Translations under genes and position numbers: made by a program
From: Sphingomonas oryzagri
Lineage (GTDB): Bacteria > Pseudomonadota > Alphaproteobacteria > Sphingomonadales > Sphingomonadaceae
Assembly: GCF_029906645.1 (NCBI RefSeq)
Contig: NZ_JARYGZ010000001.1
Location: 2,848,084 to 2,912,083 of the forward strand
Direction: 5' to 3'
Length of the DNA stretch: 64,000 nt
Notes under the pieces: generated by a model
Seen by the model: only the letters and a program-made list of their open reading frames with translations
The model's database searches: none
Told to the model about the DNA's origin: nothing
Shown: positions 43,982-53,436 of the stretch, one piece after another
How positions within the stretch are numbered: the stretch's first letter is position 1
Layout: the number at the start of each line of letters is the position of its first letter

Positions 43982-44985
43982 GACCCGAGCGCGCGGATCG
44001 CGCCCGCCAGCGCATCGATCTCCGCCTGCGGCTGATCCCAGGAGGTGACGAGACGGGCCTCCCCCTCCGCCCAGTCGTAGAAGTCGAAGCCCTGCGCGCG
44101 CAGGCTCGCGGCCTCGGCTGGCGTCAGACGCAGGAAGATTTCGTTGGCCTCGACCGGCAGCACCAGCCGGTGGCCCGCGGCGTCCGCGATCGTCGCCGCG
44201 CCAGCGTTGGACGCGCGCCCGTTCTCCAGCCAGCGATCCGCCTCCAGCAGCGCCAGCACCTGCGCCGCCTGATAGCGGCCCTTGGAATTGAGATGCCCCG
44301 CCCGCTTGCGGCGGATCTTCGCGACCTCGGCCCATTCGGTGCGGAAGAAGATCAGCATCTCGGCCGACAGTCCGCCATTCTTGACGAAGCCGAAGCTCAG
44401 CGCATCGACGCCCGCACGCCACGTCACATCGCCCGGATGACCTCCAAGCGTCGCCATGGCGTTGGCGAAGCGCGCGCCGTCCATGTGGAAGCCGAGGCCG
44501 AGATCCTTCGCCACGGCGCCCAGCGCCGCCACTTCGTCCGGCCGGTAGACGAGGCCGTATTCGGTGGCGTTGGTGATCGACAGCGCGTGCGGCTGGACGC
44601 GATGGACGTCGGGCCGGATCGCGCTGCGGGCGGCGCGCACCGTCTCGGGGGTCAGCTTCGCCCCCTCGCCATCGAGCGGGATCAGCTTGGCGCCGTGCGT
44701 GTAGAATTCGGGGGCACCGGCCTCGTCGGTATTGATGTGCGCCTCACGGTGGCAGAACACGCCGCCGTGCGGCGGCACCATGCTGGCGAGCGCGAGGCAG
44801 TTGGCCGCCGTGCCGGTCGACACCCAGAGTGCGGCGCACTCCGTCCCGAACAGGTCCGAAAAGGCGCCATCGAGGCGCTGGCTGAGCGCATCGCCGTCAT
44901 AGGCCGTGTCGACATGGTTGGCGGCGGCGATCGCGTCCAGCACGGCGGGGTGGACGGCGGCGGCGTTGTCGGAGAAGAAGCGCAT
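43978..44985 (-). CDS. ltaE: Low-specificity L-threonine aldolase
   Basis: A 335-residue PLP enzyme of the beta-eliminating lyase family that splits L-threonine or allo-threonine to glycine and acetaldehyde. The N-terminus MRFFSDNAAAVHPAVLDAI matches the family, as do HMDGARFANAMATLGG and the PLP-Lys region LSFGFVKNGGLSAEM. It is coupled to an EamA exporter. It is divergent from mtnP. Confidence 0.92.
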   Translation of the reverse strand: MRFFSDNAAAVHPAVLDAIAAANHVDTAYDGDALSQRLDGAFSDLFGTECAALWVSTGTAANCLALASMVPPHGGVFCHREAHINTDEAGAPEFYTHGAKLIPLDGEGAKLTPETVRAARSAIRPDVHRVQPHALSITNATEYGLVYRPDEVAALGAVAKDLGLGFHMDGARFANAMATLGGHPGDVTWRAGVDALSFGFVKNGGLSAEMLIFFRTEWAEVAKIRRKRAGHLNSKGRYQAAQVLALLEADRWLENGRASNAGAATIADAAGHRLVLPVEANEIFLRLTPAEAASLRAQGFDFYDWAEGEARLVTSWDQPQAEIDALAGAIRALGS

Positions 44986-45050
44986 GACGGTGCCATGGCG
45001 GCGCCATGTCGCGCCGTCAACGGACCGCGACGGGTAAGCGGAGGGCAGGC

Positions 45051-45929
45051 ATGGGCGGCTGGACGATCGGCATCATCGGCGGCTCGGGCCTCTACGCACT
45101 GCCAGGGCTGGAGGAAATCGCCCGTCACGATGTCGCGACGCCGTGGGGTATGCCATCGGACATCATCCTAGAGGGCCGGATCGGCACGACGCGGCTGCTG
45201 TTCCTGCCCCGCCACGGGGCCGGGCATCGCATCCCGCCCAGCGAGATCAACGCGCGCGCCAATATCGACGCGCTGAAGCGACTGGGCGCGACCGATCTGC
45301 TCGCCATCTCGTCGGTCGGGTCGCTGCGCGAGGAATTGCCGCCGGGGCGCTTCGTGGTGGTCGACCAGTTCATCGACCGGACGGTGGCGCGGCCGGCGAG
45401 TTTCTTCGGCGCCGGCCTCGTCGCGCACGTCTCGCTGGCGGATCCGACATGCCCGCGCCTCTCCGCCTTCGCCACCGCAGCCATCCGGACGGCGGGCGGC
45501 GATGCGGCGACCGGCGCTACCTATCTGGCGATGGAAGGCCCGCAATTCTCCACCCGCGCGGAAAGCCTGATGTACCGGCAATGGGGCGCCGACATCATCG
45601 GCATGACCGCCATGCCCGAGGCGCGCCTCGCCCGCGAGGCGGAACTGCCCTACGCGCTGGTCGGCATGGTCACCGATTACGATTGCTGGCGCGAGGAGGA
45701 GGCCGGCGTGGTCGCCACCGACGTGGTGGCGCAGATGCACGCCAATGGCGAGACCGCGCGCAAGCTGGTGCGGGCCTTCGCGGAGAGCCTGCCCGAAGAG
45801 CGCACGCCCTCGCCGATCGACACCGTGCTGGATCAGGCCCTGCTGACGGCCCCGGCAGCGCGCGATCCGGCGATGATGGAAAAACTGGAGGCGATACTGG
45901 CGCGCCTCACAACCAATCCCGCCACTTGA
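45051..45929 (+). CDS. mtnP: S-methyl-5'-thioadenosine phosphorylase
   Basis: Cleaves methylthioadenosine with phosphate to adenine and 5-methylthioribose-1-phosphate in methionine salvage. The 292-residue protein has IGIIGGSGLYALPGLEE, LPRHGAGHRIPPSEINARAN and MEGPQFSTRAES, which are diagnostic. The ATG at 45051 follows GAGGGCAGG. Its end overlaps the convergent corA gene by 23 bases. No other salvage genes lie nearby. Confidence 0.95.
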   Translation: MGGWTIGIIGGSGLYALPGLEEIARHDVATPWGMPSDIILEGRIGTTRLLFLPRHGAGHRIPPSEINARANIDALKRLGATDLLAISSVGSLREELPPGRFVVVDQFIDRTVARPASFFGAGLVAHVSLADPTCPRLSAFATAAIRTAGGDAATGATYLAMEGPQFSTRAESLMYRQWGADIIGMTAMPEARLAREAELPYALVGMVTDYDCWREEEAGVVATDVVAQMHANGETARKLVRAFAESLPEERTPSPIDTVLDQALLTAPAARDPAMMEKLEAILARLTTNPAT

Positions 45930-46893
45930 ACCACAGGACCGGGATGATCGTGCTCAGGATCATCAGCGCCCACGCGAAGGGATAGCCCCAGGGCCAGCTC
46001 AGTTCCGGCATGTCGTGGAAGTTCATGCCGTAAACGCCCGCCACCAGCACGGGCGGCACACCCGCCACCGAGACGACGGTCAGCACCTTCACCACGTCGT
46101 TCTGCTCGATCGAGATGAAGGCGGTGGCGGCGTCGATCAGCAGCTGAACGCGCCCGGTGAGCGAGCTTTCGAACTCGTCGAGCGACTCGATGTCGTGCTT
46201 CACCGCCTCCAGCCGGTCGCGGAGCGCATCGGGAATCTTCGGCTCGCAGCGGTCCAGCACGAAATTGGCGATGCGACCAATGGCGAGAAAGGCGTGGCGG
46301 ACCTTGACCATCTGCTCGCTCGCGCGGCCCACCCGCACCATCAGCGCGCGCAGCCGCCGCGTCTCGCGGCCGAGGCGCTTCTTGGGGCCATCCTTCTGCG
46401 GCTCGCGGAAGATCGCGTGGGAGGCGGTGGCGAGTTCCTCGGCGACGCGCTCCAGCCGGTCGGCCGATCGATCGATGATGTCCTCCAGCAGGCGCACCAG
46501 CACCTCCTGCCCGCCGACCGCGTGATCGCCCTTCTCGATCGCCTCGTGCACCTGATCGAACGCGGTCATCTGGCAGAAGCGCACCGTCACCAGCCGATCC
46601 TTGTCGAGGATGAAGCCGGTGGGCGACAGCATCCCGACCTCACCGTGCCGCGCAATCAGCGGGGCGCTCATGATCAGCTGCCCCTTGTCGCTGCGCAGGC
46701 GGCTGGAGACCTCGATCTCGGACAGGGCCTCGCGGGTCGGCAGGCGGATGCCGAAACGGCGCTCGACCTCCGCAATCTCCGATTCCTCGGGTTCGCAGAG
46801 ATCCGCCCAGATCGCCTTGTCGATATTGGTTTCGCCGCCGTCCTTGCCGATCAGCTTGAGCACTCTACTGGTCTCCCGATACAACGGACCCAT
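45907..46893 (-). CDS. corA: CorA-family Mg2+/Co2+ transporter
   Basis: A 328-residue pentameric divalent-cation channel. A long charged N-terminal domain is followed by two C-terminal helices with the selectivity motif YGMNF after the first and a positively charged tail (WFKWRDWL). Length is typical. The start is either the ATG at 46893 or a GTG at 46863. It is convergent with mtnP. Confidence 0.94.
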   Translation of the reverse strand: MGPLYRETSRVLKLIGKDGGETNIDKAIWADLCEPEESEIAEVERRFGIRLPTREALSEIEVSSRLRSDKGQLIMSAPLIARHGEVGMLSPTGFILDKDRLVTVRFCQMTAFDQVHEAIEKGDHAVGGQEVLVRLLEDIIDRSADRLERVAEELATASHAIFREPQKDGPKKRLGRETRRLRALMVRVGRASEQMVKVRHAFLAIGRIANFVLDRCEPKIPDALRDRLEAVKHDIESLDEFESSLTGRVQLLIDAATAFISIEQNDVVKVLTVVSVAGVPPVLVAGVYGMNFHDMPELSWPWGYPFAWALMILSTIIPVLWFKWRDWL

Positions 46894-46924
46894 TCAAGCA
46901 TGACGGCAGGACGACGGCCAGCCG

Positions 46925-48520
46925 TCATTCGTGATGGCGCGGGCCTTCCCCACCATGCTGCGCGGCGGCGCGGGCCTGTTGCGCATGTGCGCGCGCCTGC
47001 TGGGCCTGCTGCTGCGCCTGGGCACGTTGCTGCGCCATCTGGGCATGGGCCTGTTGCGCCTGCTCCTGGGCCTGCGCACGCTGCTGCGTCTGTTGCTGGC
47101 GAGCCTCGGACTGGCGCCGCTGCGCCTCGGCGCGTGCCTGCTGCGCGGCCTGGGCGTGTTCCTGCTGCGCCTGTTGTCGCGCGCTTTGCTGGCGCTGGCG
47201 CTGTTCGGCCTGGGCCTGACGGCGTTCGGCCTGCTGCTGCGCTGCCACCTGCGCGCGCTGCTGCTGCGCGCGCTGCTGTTGCTGTGTGTCGCGCGCCTGC
47301 TGGCGGGCCTCGGCGCGCTGGCGCTGCTGCTCCTGCATCTGCGCACGCTGATCGTTCGCGCGCTGCGCGGACAGACGCTGGCTGGCGTCGCGCTGCATCT
47401 GCGCCTGCTGTCGCGCGGCTGCCTGATGCTGCGCCGCCTGACGTGCCTGCTGCTGAGCGAGCACCTGCTGTCGCGCCGCCTGCTGGGCATCACGATCGTT
47501 GCGTATCTGCTGCTGGCGTTGCTGCATCTGGGCGATCTGCATCTGGCGCTGCTGCTGCGCACGCTGCTGCTGCATCTGCTGACGGCGTTGCTGCTCGGCA
47601 ATCTGTTGCTGGCGAGCGGGATCGCGATCGCCGCCGCCGAACCCGCCAGGGCGCTGCGGCCGGTCGGGTGCGGCGATCGGCTCGGGCGGCGGGCGGTGGA
47701 AGCCGACCTGCTGCCAGCGCTCGAAGCGCTGGGCCTCGGCCTGGCGCTGCGCCCGCTCGTCCGCCCAATGCTGCCGCTCCTGCCTGTCATGCTGATCATG
47801 ATAGGCCTGCCACTCGGCTTGCCGTGCGCGATTCTCGGTCCATTGCGCCCGCGCCGCCGCGATGTCCGCACGGCGCGCCGCCCAGTTCGCGGCGACGACG
47901 CCGCGATGCTCGCGCTCGCGGGACAGGCGGTTCAGATAAACCGCACGGGCATAGTAACGCGACGCATAATCCTGCCGGGCATAATAAGCATCCGGCGGCA
48001 GCAGGTCGCCGCGATCGTCATAGACGGCAACGAGCTGGTCGCCCGAATAGCCGTAGCTGTAATCGGGACCTCGCACGAGATAGGGCGTGTCGGCACCCGG
48101 CTCGTAGTAATAATAGCGGTATCCACCATCGATCGGCTCGGCATATTGCACGTCGCCGTCGTCGGTCTGCCACGCCCACGGAGAAACGTCGCCGTCATCA
48201 TAGGCATAGTCCGGCGGCGCGTCGCCGATCGTGTTGAATACGCCATCGGCGCGATCGAGATAGGCATAGGCCTGCGACGACTGCGCGACGCGGGCGAGTT
48301 TGACCGGAGCGGCCGCGGGCAGAGCCTGCGCAGCGGGCGCCGGGGCGATCGGGGTCGCGGCCCCCTGTTGCAGCGGCACCGCATCGGGCAGCGCCGGGAG
48401 CGCGTCATTGGCGTCGGCCGACTGGTTGCTGGCGGTCGGGGACTGGTTGCAGGCGGCGAGTGACAGCGCCATCGCGGTGGCCGCCAACAGACCCGCACGG
48501 CGGAAGAGCAAGCTCGACAT
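46925..48520 (-). CDS. Gln-rich lipoprotein, unknown function
   Basis: A predicted 531-residue lipoprotein. Signal MSSLLFRRAGLLAATAMALS ends in the lipobox LAAC. Residues ~60-190 form a Tyr/Asp-rich region (VQYAEPIDGGYRYYYYEPGA). The last ~330 residues are dominated by Gln, Arg and Ala in CAG-rich runs (for example QQQRAQQQRQMQIAQMQQRQ), probably a long coiled coil or disordered tail reaching from the outer membrane. The ATG at 48520 has GAGAGGA upstream; an earlier start would cut off the signal. The complementary strand is also open for about 500 codons, an effect of the repeated codons. No family is recognised. Confidence 0.72.
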   Translation of the reverse strand: MSSLLFRRAGLLAATAMALSLAACNQSPTASNQSADANDALPALPDAVPLQQGAATPIAPAPAAQALPAAAPVKLARVAQSSQAYAYLDRADGVFNTIGDAPPDYAYDDGDVSPWAWQTDDGDVQYAEPIDGGYRYYYYEPGADTPYLVRGPDYSYGYSGDQLVAVYDDRGDLLPPDAYYARQDYASRYYARAVYLNRLSREREHRGVVAANWAARRADIAAARAQWTENRARQAEWQAYHDQHDRQERQHWADERAQRQAEAQRFERWQQVGFHRPPPEPIAAPDRPQRPGGFGGGDRDPARQQQIAEQQRRQQMQQQRAQQQRQMQIAQMQQRQQQIRNDRDAQQAARQQVLAQQQARQAAQHQAAARQQAQMQRDASQRLSAQRANDQRAQMQEQQRQRAEARQQARDTQQQQRAQQQRAQVAAQQQAERRQAQAEQRQRQQSARQQAQQEHAQAAQQARAEAQRRQSEARQQQTQQRAQAQEQAQQAHAQMAQQRAQAQQQAQQARAHAQQARAAAQHGGEGPRHHE

Positions 48521-48768
48521 GACGTCCTCTCTCATTCGGTTCCTGTGGCGCGGATCATGGGTCAAACGCCCTGAACCCGCGCTGGAGCGATCGTTCAGCT
48601 GCCGTAAACGCGCCGAAACGATTTCGGGCGCATCGCGATCGTTCGATAATCTGGAAAAGTCCGCGCGAGATTATCCCGGTTTCGCCGAACGGGGCGTGGC
48701 GCCATATCAGGTGCCAGGACGAGGCCCCCCGCACCCTGCGGCCGGCCTCCACGGAAAGGACAAGCCCG

Positions 48769-49467
48769 ATGATCGAGCTCCGCCCCTTCGCCAGCCTCGG
48801 TGGCGAGAACCATGGCTGGCTCAATGCCAAGCACCATTTCTCCTTCGCCGGCTATCACGATCAGGCCCGGATGAACTGGGGCAATCTCCGCGTCTGGAAC
48901 GACGACGTGATCGCCCCCAAATCAGGCTTCCCGCCGCATCCGCACCGCGACATGGAGATCATCACCTATGTCCGCACCGGCGCGATCACGCACAAGGACA
49001 GCCTGGGCAACACAGGCCGCACGGAGGCCGGCGACGTACAGGTGATGTCCGCCGGCACCGGCATCACGCACGCGGAATACAATCTGGAAGATGTGGCGAC
49101 CACGCTCTTCCAGATCTGGATCCTGCCGACCCGCGGCGGCGAGAAACCGAGCTGGGGCGCCCGTCCCTTCCCCAAGGGCGAGCGGGCCGGAAAGTTCGTG
49201 ACCCTCGCCTCCGGTTTCGCGAATGACGACGAGGCGCTGCCGATCCGCACCGACGCACGCGTCGTCGCGGCGACGCTGAAGGCGGGCGAGACGGCCGACT
49301 ATCCGCTGGGCGCGGATCGCCGGGCGTACCTCGTCCCCGCCACCGGCGCGGTGGAGATCGACGGTGTGCGGGTCAACGCCCGCGACGGCGCCGCGATCGC
49401 CGACGTCGAGACGCTGCGCGTCACCGCGATCGAGGACAGCGAACTGGTTCTCGTCGACGCGGCGTGA
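48769..49467 (+). CDS. Pirin-family protein (first of two)
   Basis: A 232-residue bicupin. The metal-site His pair is in GFPPHPHRDMEIITYV and the second pair in GTGITHAEYN. Bacterial pirins are proposed quercetinases or redox-linked regulators; the role here is unknown. GGAAAGGA precedes the ATG. A hairpin plus T-run (49517-49564) lies between it and the second pirin. Confidence 0.92.
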   Translation: MIELRPFASLGGENHGWLNAKHHFSFAGYHDQARMNWGNLRVWNDDVIAPKSGFPPHPHRDMEIITYVRTGAITHKDSLGNTGRTEAGDVQVMSAGTGITHAEYNLEDVATTLFQIWILPTRGGEKPSWGARPFPKGERAGKFVTLASGFANDDEALPIRTDARVVAATLKAGETADYPLGADRRAYLVPATGAVEIDGVRVNARDGAAIADVETLRVTAIEDSELVLVDAA

Positions 49468-49516
49468 ACTCTTGAAGATACGGAATGCGGCTGCCCCCCC
49501 TCGCCGCTTCCGCTCA

Positions 49517-49564
49517 GGCCGCCGGGGCCTCTCCCCCTCCCCCGGCTCCGGCGGCCGCCTTTTT
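49517..49564 (+). terminator. Weak intrinsic terminator after the first pirin gene
   Basis: A 9-bp stem GGCCGCCGG/CCGGCGGCC with a 22-base loop is followed after 3 bases by TTTTT. The large loop makes it a weak candidate. Confidence 0.45.
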
Positions 49565-49580
49565 CTGCTATGAGGCCATC

Positions 49581-50504
49581 ATGACGCTCCGCCCGCACGA
49601 CCTCGACGGCATCGACATGGTGATCCTGCCGCCCACCCGCGATCTGGGCGACGGCTTCAAGGTGCGCCGCGCGCTCCCCTCCGCCCATCGCCGGATGGTC
49701 GGCCCCTTCATCTTCTTCGACCAGATGGGGCCGGTCGCCTTCAGGGGCGGCGAGGGGCTGGACGTGCACCCGCACCCGCATATCGGCCTCGCCACCGTCA
49801 CCTACCTGCTCGACGGCGAGATCATGCACCGCGACTCGGTGGGTTCGGTGCAGGCGATCCGGCCGGGCGAGGTGAACTGGATGACGGCAGGCTCCGGCAT
49901 CGCCCATTCCGAGCGCTCGCCGGAGGAACTGCGCGCGGGCGGCCCGAGCCTCTACGGCCTGCAGACCTGGGTGGCGCTACCCACCGCCTATGAGGAGACG
50001 GCCCCGTCCTTTTCCCACCACAAGGCGCACGAAATTCCCAGCATCGAGGCCGATGGCGTGACGCTGACGCTGATCGCCGGCACGTCGGACGGGCTCGCCT
50101 CGCCGGTGAAGACCTTTTCGGACATGGTCTATGCCGACATCCAGCTGAATGCCGGCGCCCGCTACCGGGTGAAGGCCGAGCATATCGAGCGCTGCTTCTA
50201 CGTGATCGAGGGCCATGTCGCAGTCGAAGGCCAGACCGGCGGGTTCGATCCGCATGAGCTGGTGGTATTGAAGCCCGGCGCCGAGATCGTGCTGAGCGCC
50301 ACCAATGGCCCCGCCCGGCTGATGCTGGCCGGCGGCGAGCCTTTCCCCGAGAAGCGCAACATCTACTGGAACTTCGTCCATTCCGATCCGGAGCGGATCG
50401 AGCAGGCCAAGCGCGACTGGCACGAGCAGCGCTTCGCGCCCGTGCCCGACGAGCACGAGTTCATCCCGCTACCGGAGGAGCCGCAGCCGGTCCGCTATCC
50501 GTGA
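49581..50504 (+). CDS. Pirin-family protein (second of two)
   Basis: A 307-residue pirin of the longer subfamily. The metal motifs are LDVHPHPHIGLATVTYL and GSGIAHSERS. The second cupin and a C-terminal extension (FPEKRNIYWNFVHSDPERIE) make it longer than its neighbour, so this is not a recent tandem copy. The ATG at 49581 with GAGG upstream is preferred to an in-frame start at 49485 that would add a Pro/Ala-rich segment. Its stop overlaps the next gene (GTGA). Confidence 0.9.
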   Translation: MTLRPHDLDGIDMVILPPTRDLGDGFKVRRALPSAHRRMVGPFIFFDQMGPVAFRGGEGLDVHPHPHIGLATVTYLLDGEIMHRDSVGSVQAIRPGEVNWMTAGSGIAHSERSPEELRAGGPSLYGLQTWVALPTAYEETAPSFSHHKAHEIPSIEADGVTLTLIAGTSDGLASPVKTFSDMVYADIQLNAGARYRVKAEHIERCFYVIEGHVAVEGQTGGFDPHELVVLKPGAEIVLSATNGPARLMLAGGEPFPEKRNIYWNFVHSDPERIEQAKRDWHEQRFAPVPDEHEFIPLPEEPQPVRYP

Positions 50505-50983
50505 CGGAAGCGAGGCTCCGCGAGACGCTTCTCGCCGTCGCCGGAGCCATGGCATCCGCCCGCGATTCGTGGTGGATCATCGCCAGCGCCGCCGCCGTCC
50601 TGCATGGCGCGGACATCGATGTCTCCGACGTCGATCTGCTGGTCAGCCCGCGCGATGGCGAGGCGTTGCTGGCAGGACTCGGTGATCTGGGCGCCCCCGC
50701 CCCCTCCGATCGCTTCCGCTCGGACCTGTTCGGGCGCTGGGATGGGCCACCGCTGCCGGTCGATATCATGGCGGGATTCCATGCACTTGGATCGGCCGGC
50801 TGGCAGCCGATATGGCCCGCCACCCGCATCGCCATCCCGCTCGGCGATGCCATATTGTTCGTGCCGGACATCCCCGAACTGATCGCGCACTGCCGCCTGT
50901 TCGGGCGCCCCAAGGACCTCGCCCGTGCGGCAATCCTGCAACGGTTGGGAAACGAAGCGGACATGCGACCACGCACCGCTTGA
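50501..50983 (+). CDS. Nucleotidyltransferase-fold protein
   Basis: A 160-residue protein with a minimal nucleotidyltransferase fold: WWIIASAAAVLHGADIDVSD followed by VDLLVSPRDGE corresponds to the G-[ST]...D-x-D segment of MNT-type enzymes, and PVDIMAGF may give a third acidic residue. The usual Gly-Ser is reduced to a Ala-Ser pair, so activity is uncertain. The GTG start overlaps the pirin stop, which couples the two genes. No toxin or antitoxin partner is seen. Confidence 0.7.
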   Translation: MTEARLRETLLAVAGAMASARDSWWIIASAAAVLHGADIDVSDVDLLVSPRDGEALLAGLGDLGAPAPSDRFRSDLFGRWDGPPLPVDIMAGFHALGSAGWQPIWPATRIAIPLGDAILFVPDIPELIAHCRLFGRPKDLARAAILQRLGNEADMRPRTA

Positions 50984-51078
50984 GAGGAAAAGTCACGAAT
51001 GTTACCGGCCCGCGACTCTTCAAAGACGAGAGCGCCGAGCCGACGGGAGAGGATGCCGCGGCCACTTTGGGGGTAGCC

Positions 51079-53316
51079 ATGAACTCGACCACCGTCGCCA
51101 AGTCTCTGTCGCGCGCGCTGCTCTGCGGCGTCTCCGTCCTCGCCGCCTCATCCGCCATCGCGCAGGAAGGGCCGACCTCTCAGGTCGCCGCCGCGCAGCC
51201 GGGCGAGATCGTCGTCACCGCCACCCGCCGCGCCGAATCGGCGAAGAACGTGCCGGTCGCGGTCACCGCGATCAACGGCGAGAAGCTGGACGTGCTGAAC
51301 TCGTCCGGCCTCGACATCCGCTTCCTGTCGTCGCGCACGCCGAGCCTGCAGATCGAAAGCTCGTTCGGCCGCACCTTTCCGCGCTTCTACATTCGCGGCC
51401 TGGGCAATACCGATTTCGATCCGAACGCGCAGCAGCCCGTCTCGGTCGTGATGGACGACGTCGCGGTCGAAAGCCCGTTCCTCAAGTCGTTCCCGGTGTT
51501 CGACCTCGCCAATGTCGAGGTGCTGCGCGGGCCGCAGGGCACCCTGTTCGGCCGCAACACCCCGGCCGGCGTGGTCAAGCTCGATCCGCAGACGCCGACC
51601 GACCATTATACCGGCTACTTGTCGGGCAGCTGGGCGACCTACAACACCGTCAACGTCGAGGGCGCCGTCGGCGGCCCGATCGGTGACGGCCTGAGCTTCC
51701 GCGCCTCGGGCATCCTGCAGCGCCGCGACAACTGGGTCACCAACGACGACACCACCGGCAACGCGCCGCACCATCTGGAAGGCTATCGCGATCTCGCCGG
51801 CCGCTTCCAGCTCGCCTACACCAGCGGTGATTTCCACGCCCGCGTCGACGTCCATGCCCGCGATCTGGACGGCAGCCCCCGCCTGTTCCGCGCCGGCCTG
51901 TTCGAGCAGGGCAGCAACCATTTCTCGCCGGGCTTCGACAAGGATCATGTCGCGCAGGACGGCATCAGCCTGCAGAAGATGAGCCAGTGGGGCACCAACC
52001 TCCACATGGACTATCATTTCGACGGTCTCGGCACGATCTACTCGATCACCGGCTATGAGAGCGCCCACGTCAAGTCGATCGGCGACATCGACGGCGGCGA
52101 CGTCTACGCCTTCCCGGCGCTGGGCCTCAACGTCGGCCTGTTCCCGGACAATACCGGCGACATCGTGCGTCCGCACGAATTCAGCCAGGAAGTGCGCTTC
52201 GCCTCCGACGAGTTCGGCGGCTTCCGTGTGCAGGGCGGCGCTTACTACTTCCACCAGCGCCTGAAGTATCAGGAGCTGGATTTCGACACGACCGGCACGC
52301 AGGACGGCGACGTCTACCACAACGACAAGAACGAGAATGTCGGCATCTTCGCGTCGGGTGAATACAAGCTCGACAAGCTGACGCTGCGTGCGGGCGTGCG
52401 CTACAGCCACGACAGCAAGCATGACATCGTCGCCGGCACCGCCGCACCGGGCGCGCTGACCGGCGGGCTCGTCCTGCCGCTGTCGACCAGCGCCAAGGGT
52501 TCCTACGTGACGTGGGACGGCAGCGCGACCTACGCGCTGACGCAGGCGGTCAACCTCTACGCCCGCGTCGCCACCGGCTATCAGGGCCCGGCGATCCAGG
52601 ATCGCGTGACCTTCGGTTCGGTGCCGAGCGTGGCGAAGAAGCAGACCACCATCTCGGCCGAGGGCGGCCTCAAGATGGAGAGCCTCGACCATCGCCTCCA
52701 CTTCGACCTCGACGGCTACTGGTGGCGCACCAAGGATCTGCAGCTGACCGCCGTCGGCGGCGCCAGCAATTCGGCGGCGCTGATCAACGCCAACCATGCG
52801 GTGGGCTACGGCATTGAGGCGCAGGTCGACGTGAAGCCAATCAAGAACCTGACGCTGACCGCCGGCGGCAGCTGGAACTTCACCGAGATCCGCGATCCCA
52901 CCATCTCGGTCGGCGTGTGCGGCGCGCTCTGCACCGTCACCGATCCGGTCAACGCCGAGGGCCGCGCGATCATCGACGGCAACGATCTGCCCCAGGCGCC
53001 GCGCTACGTCTTCAACGTGACGGCGCGCTACGGCATCCCGCTCGCCAACGGCGGCGAGATCTACGCCTATACCGACTGGGCCTATCGCTCGAAGATCAAC
53101 TACTTCCTCTACACGGCGAAGGAGTTCCGCGGGCGCTCGCTGACCGAGGGCGGCCTGAAGATCGGCTACAAGTCGCCGGATCACTGGGAGATCGCGGCGT
53201 TCGCGCGCAACATCACCAACCAGATCCGCTCGATCAGCGCGATCGACTTCAACAACCTGACCGGCATGATCAACGATCCGCGCATCATCGGCGCGGAGGC
53301 CAAGATCAGCTTCTGA
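51079..53316 (+). CDS. TonB-dependent outer membrane receptor
   Basis: A 745-residue ligand-gated outer-membrane barrel. A signal peptide (LLCGVSVLAASSAIAQ) is followed by the TonB box region GEIVVTATRRAES, the plug with VEVLRGPQGTLFGRNTPAGV, and a beta-barrel ending in F (EAKISF), as required for assembly. Similar sphingomonad receptors take up siderophores or plant compounds; the substrate is unknown. The start is the ATG at 51079 just after GGGGGT. A good terminator follows. Confidence 0.92.
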   Translation: MNSTTVAKSLSRALLCGVSVLAASSAIAQEGPTSQVAAAQPGEIVVTATRRAESAKNVPVAVTAINGEKLDVLNSSGLDIRFLSSRTPSLQIESSFGRTFPRFYIRGLGNTDFDPNAQQPVSVVMDDVAVESPFLKSFPVFDLANVEVLRGPQGTLFGRNTPAGVVKLDPQTPTDHYTGYLSGSWATYNTVNVEGAVGGPIGDGLSFRASGILQRRDNWVTNDDTTGNAPHHLEGYRDLAGRFQLAYTSGDFHARVDVHARDLDGSPRLFRAGLFEQGSNHFSPGFDKDHVAQDGISLQKMSQWGTNLHMDYHFDGLGTIYSITGYESAHVKSIGDIDGGDVYAFPALGLNVGLFPDNTGDIVRPHEFSQEVRFASDEFGGFRVQGGAYYFHQRLKYQELDFDTTGTQDGDVYHNDKNENVGIFASGEYKLDKLTLRAGVRYSHDSKHDIVAGTAAPGALTGGLVLPLSTSAKGSYVTWDGSATYALTQAVNLYARVATGYQGPAIQDRVTFGSVPSVAKKQTTISAEGGLKMESLDHRLHFDLDGYWWRTKDLQLTAVGGASNSAALINANHAVGYGIEAQVDVKPIKNLTLTAGGSWNFTEIRDPTISVGVCGALCTVTDPVNAEGRAIIDGNDLPQAPRYVFNVTARYGIPLANGGEIYAYTDWAYRSKINYFLYTAKEFRGRSLTEGGLKIGYKSPDHWEIAAFARNITNQIRSISAIDFNNLTGMINDPRIIGAEAKISF

Positions 53317-53338
53317 TCCCCACCGCATCGGCGATCAT

Positions 53339-53382
53339 GAAAGGGGCCGTTCGGCGACAGGCCGGGCCGCCCCTTTCTTCAT
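53339..53382 (+). terminator. Terminator after the TonB receptor
   Basis: A 9-bp stem GAAAGGGGC/GCCCCTTTC with a G-C-rich inner part able to extend it, followed by TTC and T-rich sequence. It begins 23 bases after the receptor stop codon. Confidence 0.65.
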
Positions 53383-53436
53383 GGGTGGACATAAAGTCCA
53401 CTTGATGCGCCCCGACGCCCGGCGCACAGCGAAACC

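Noticed and set aside
46931-48463. A 510-codon Leu-rich frame on the plus strand
   Set aside because: It is the complement of the Gln-rich lipoprotein gene. CAG/CTG-type repeats keep both strands open. The minus-strand product has a signal peptide, lipobox and ribosome binding site.
48769-50504. The two pirin genes as a recent tandem duplication
   Set aside because: The proteins differ greatly in length and outside the metal motifs, so they are old paralogues of two subfamilies.
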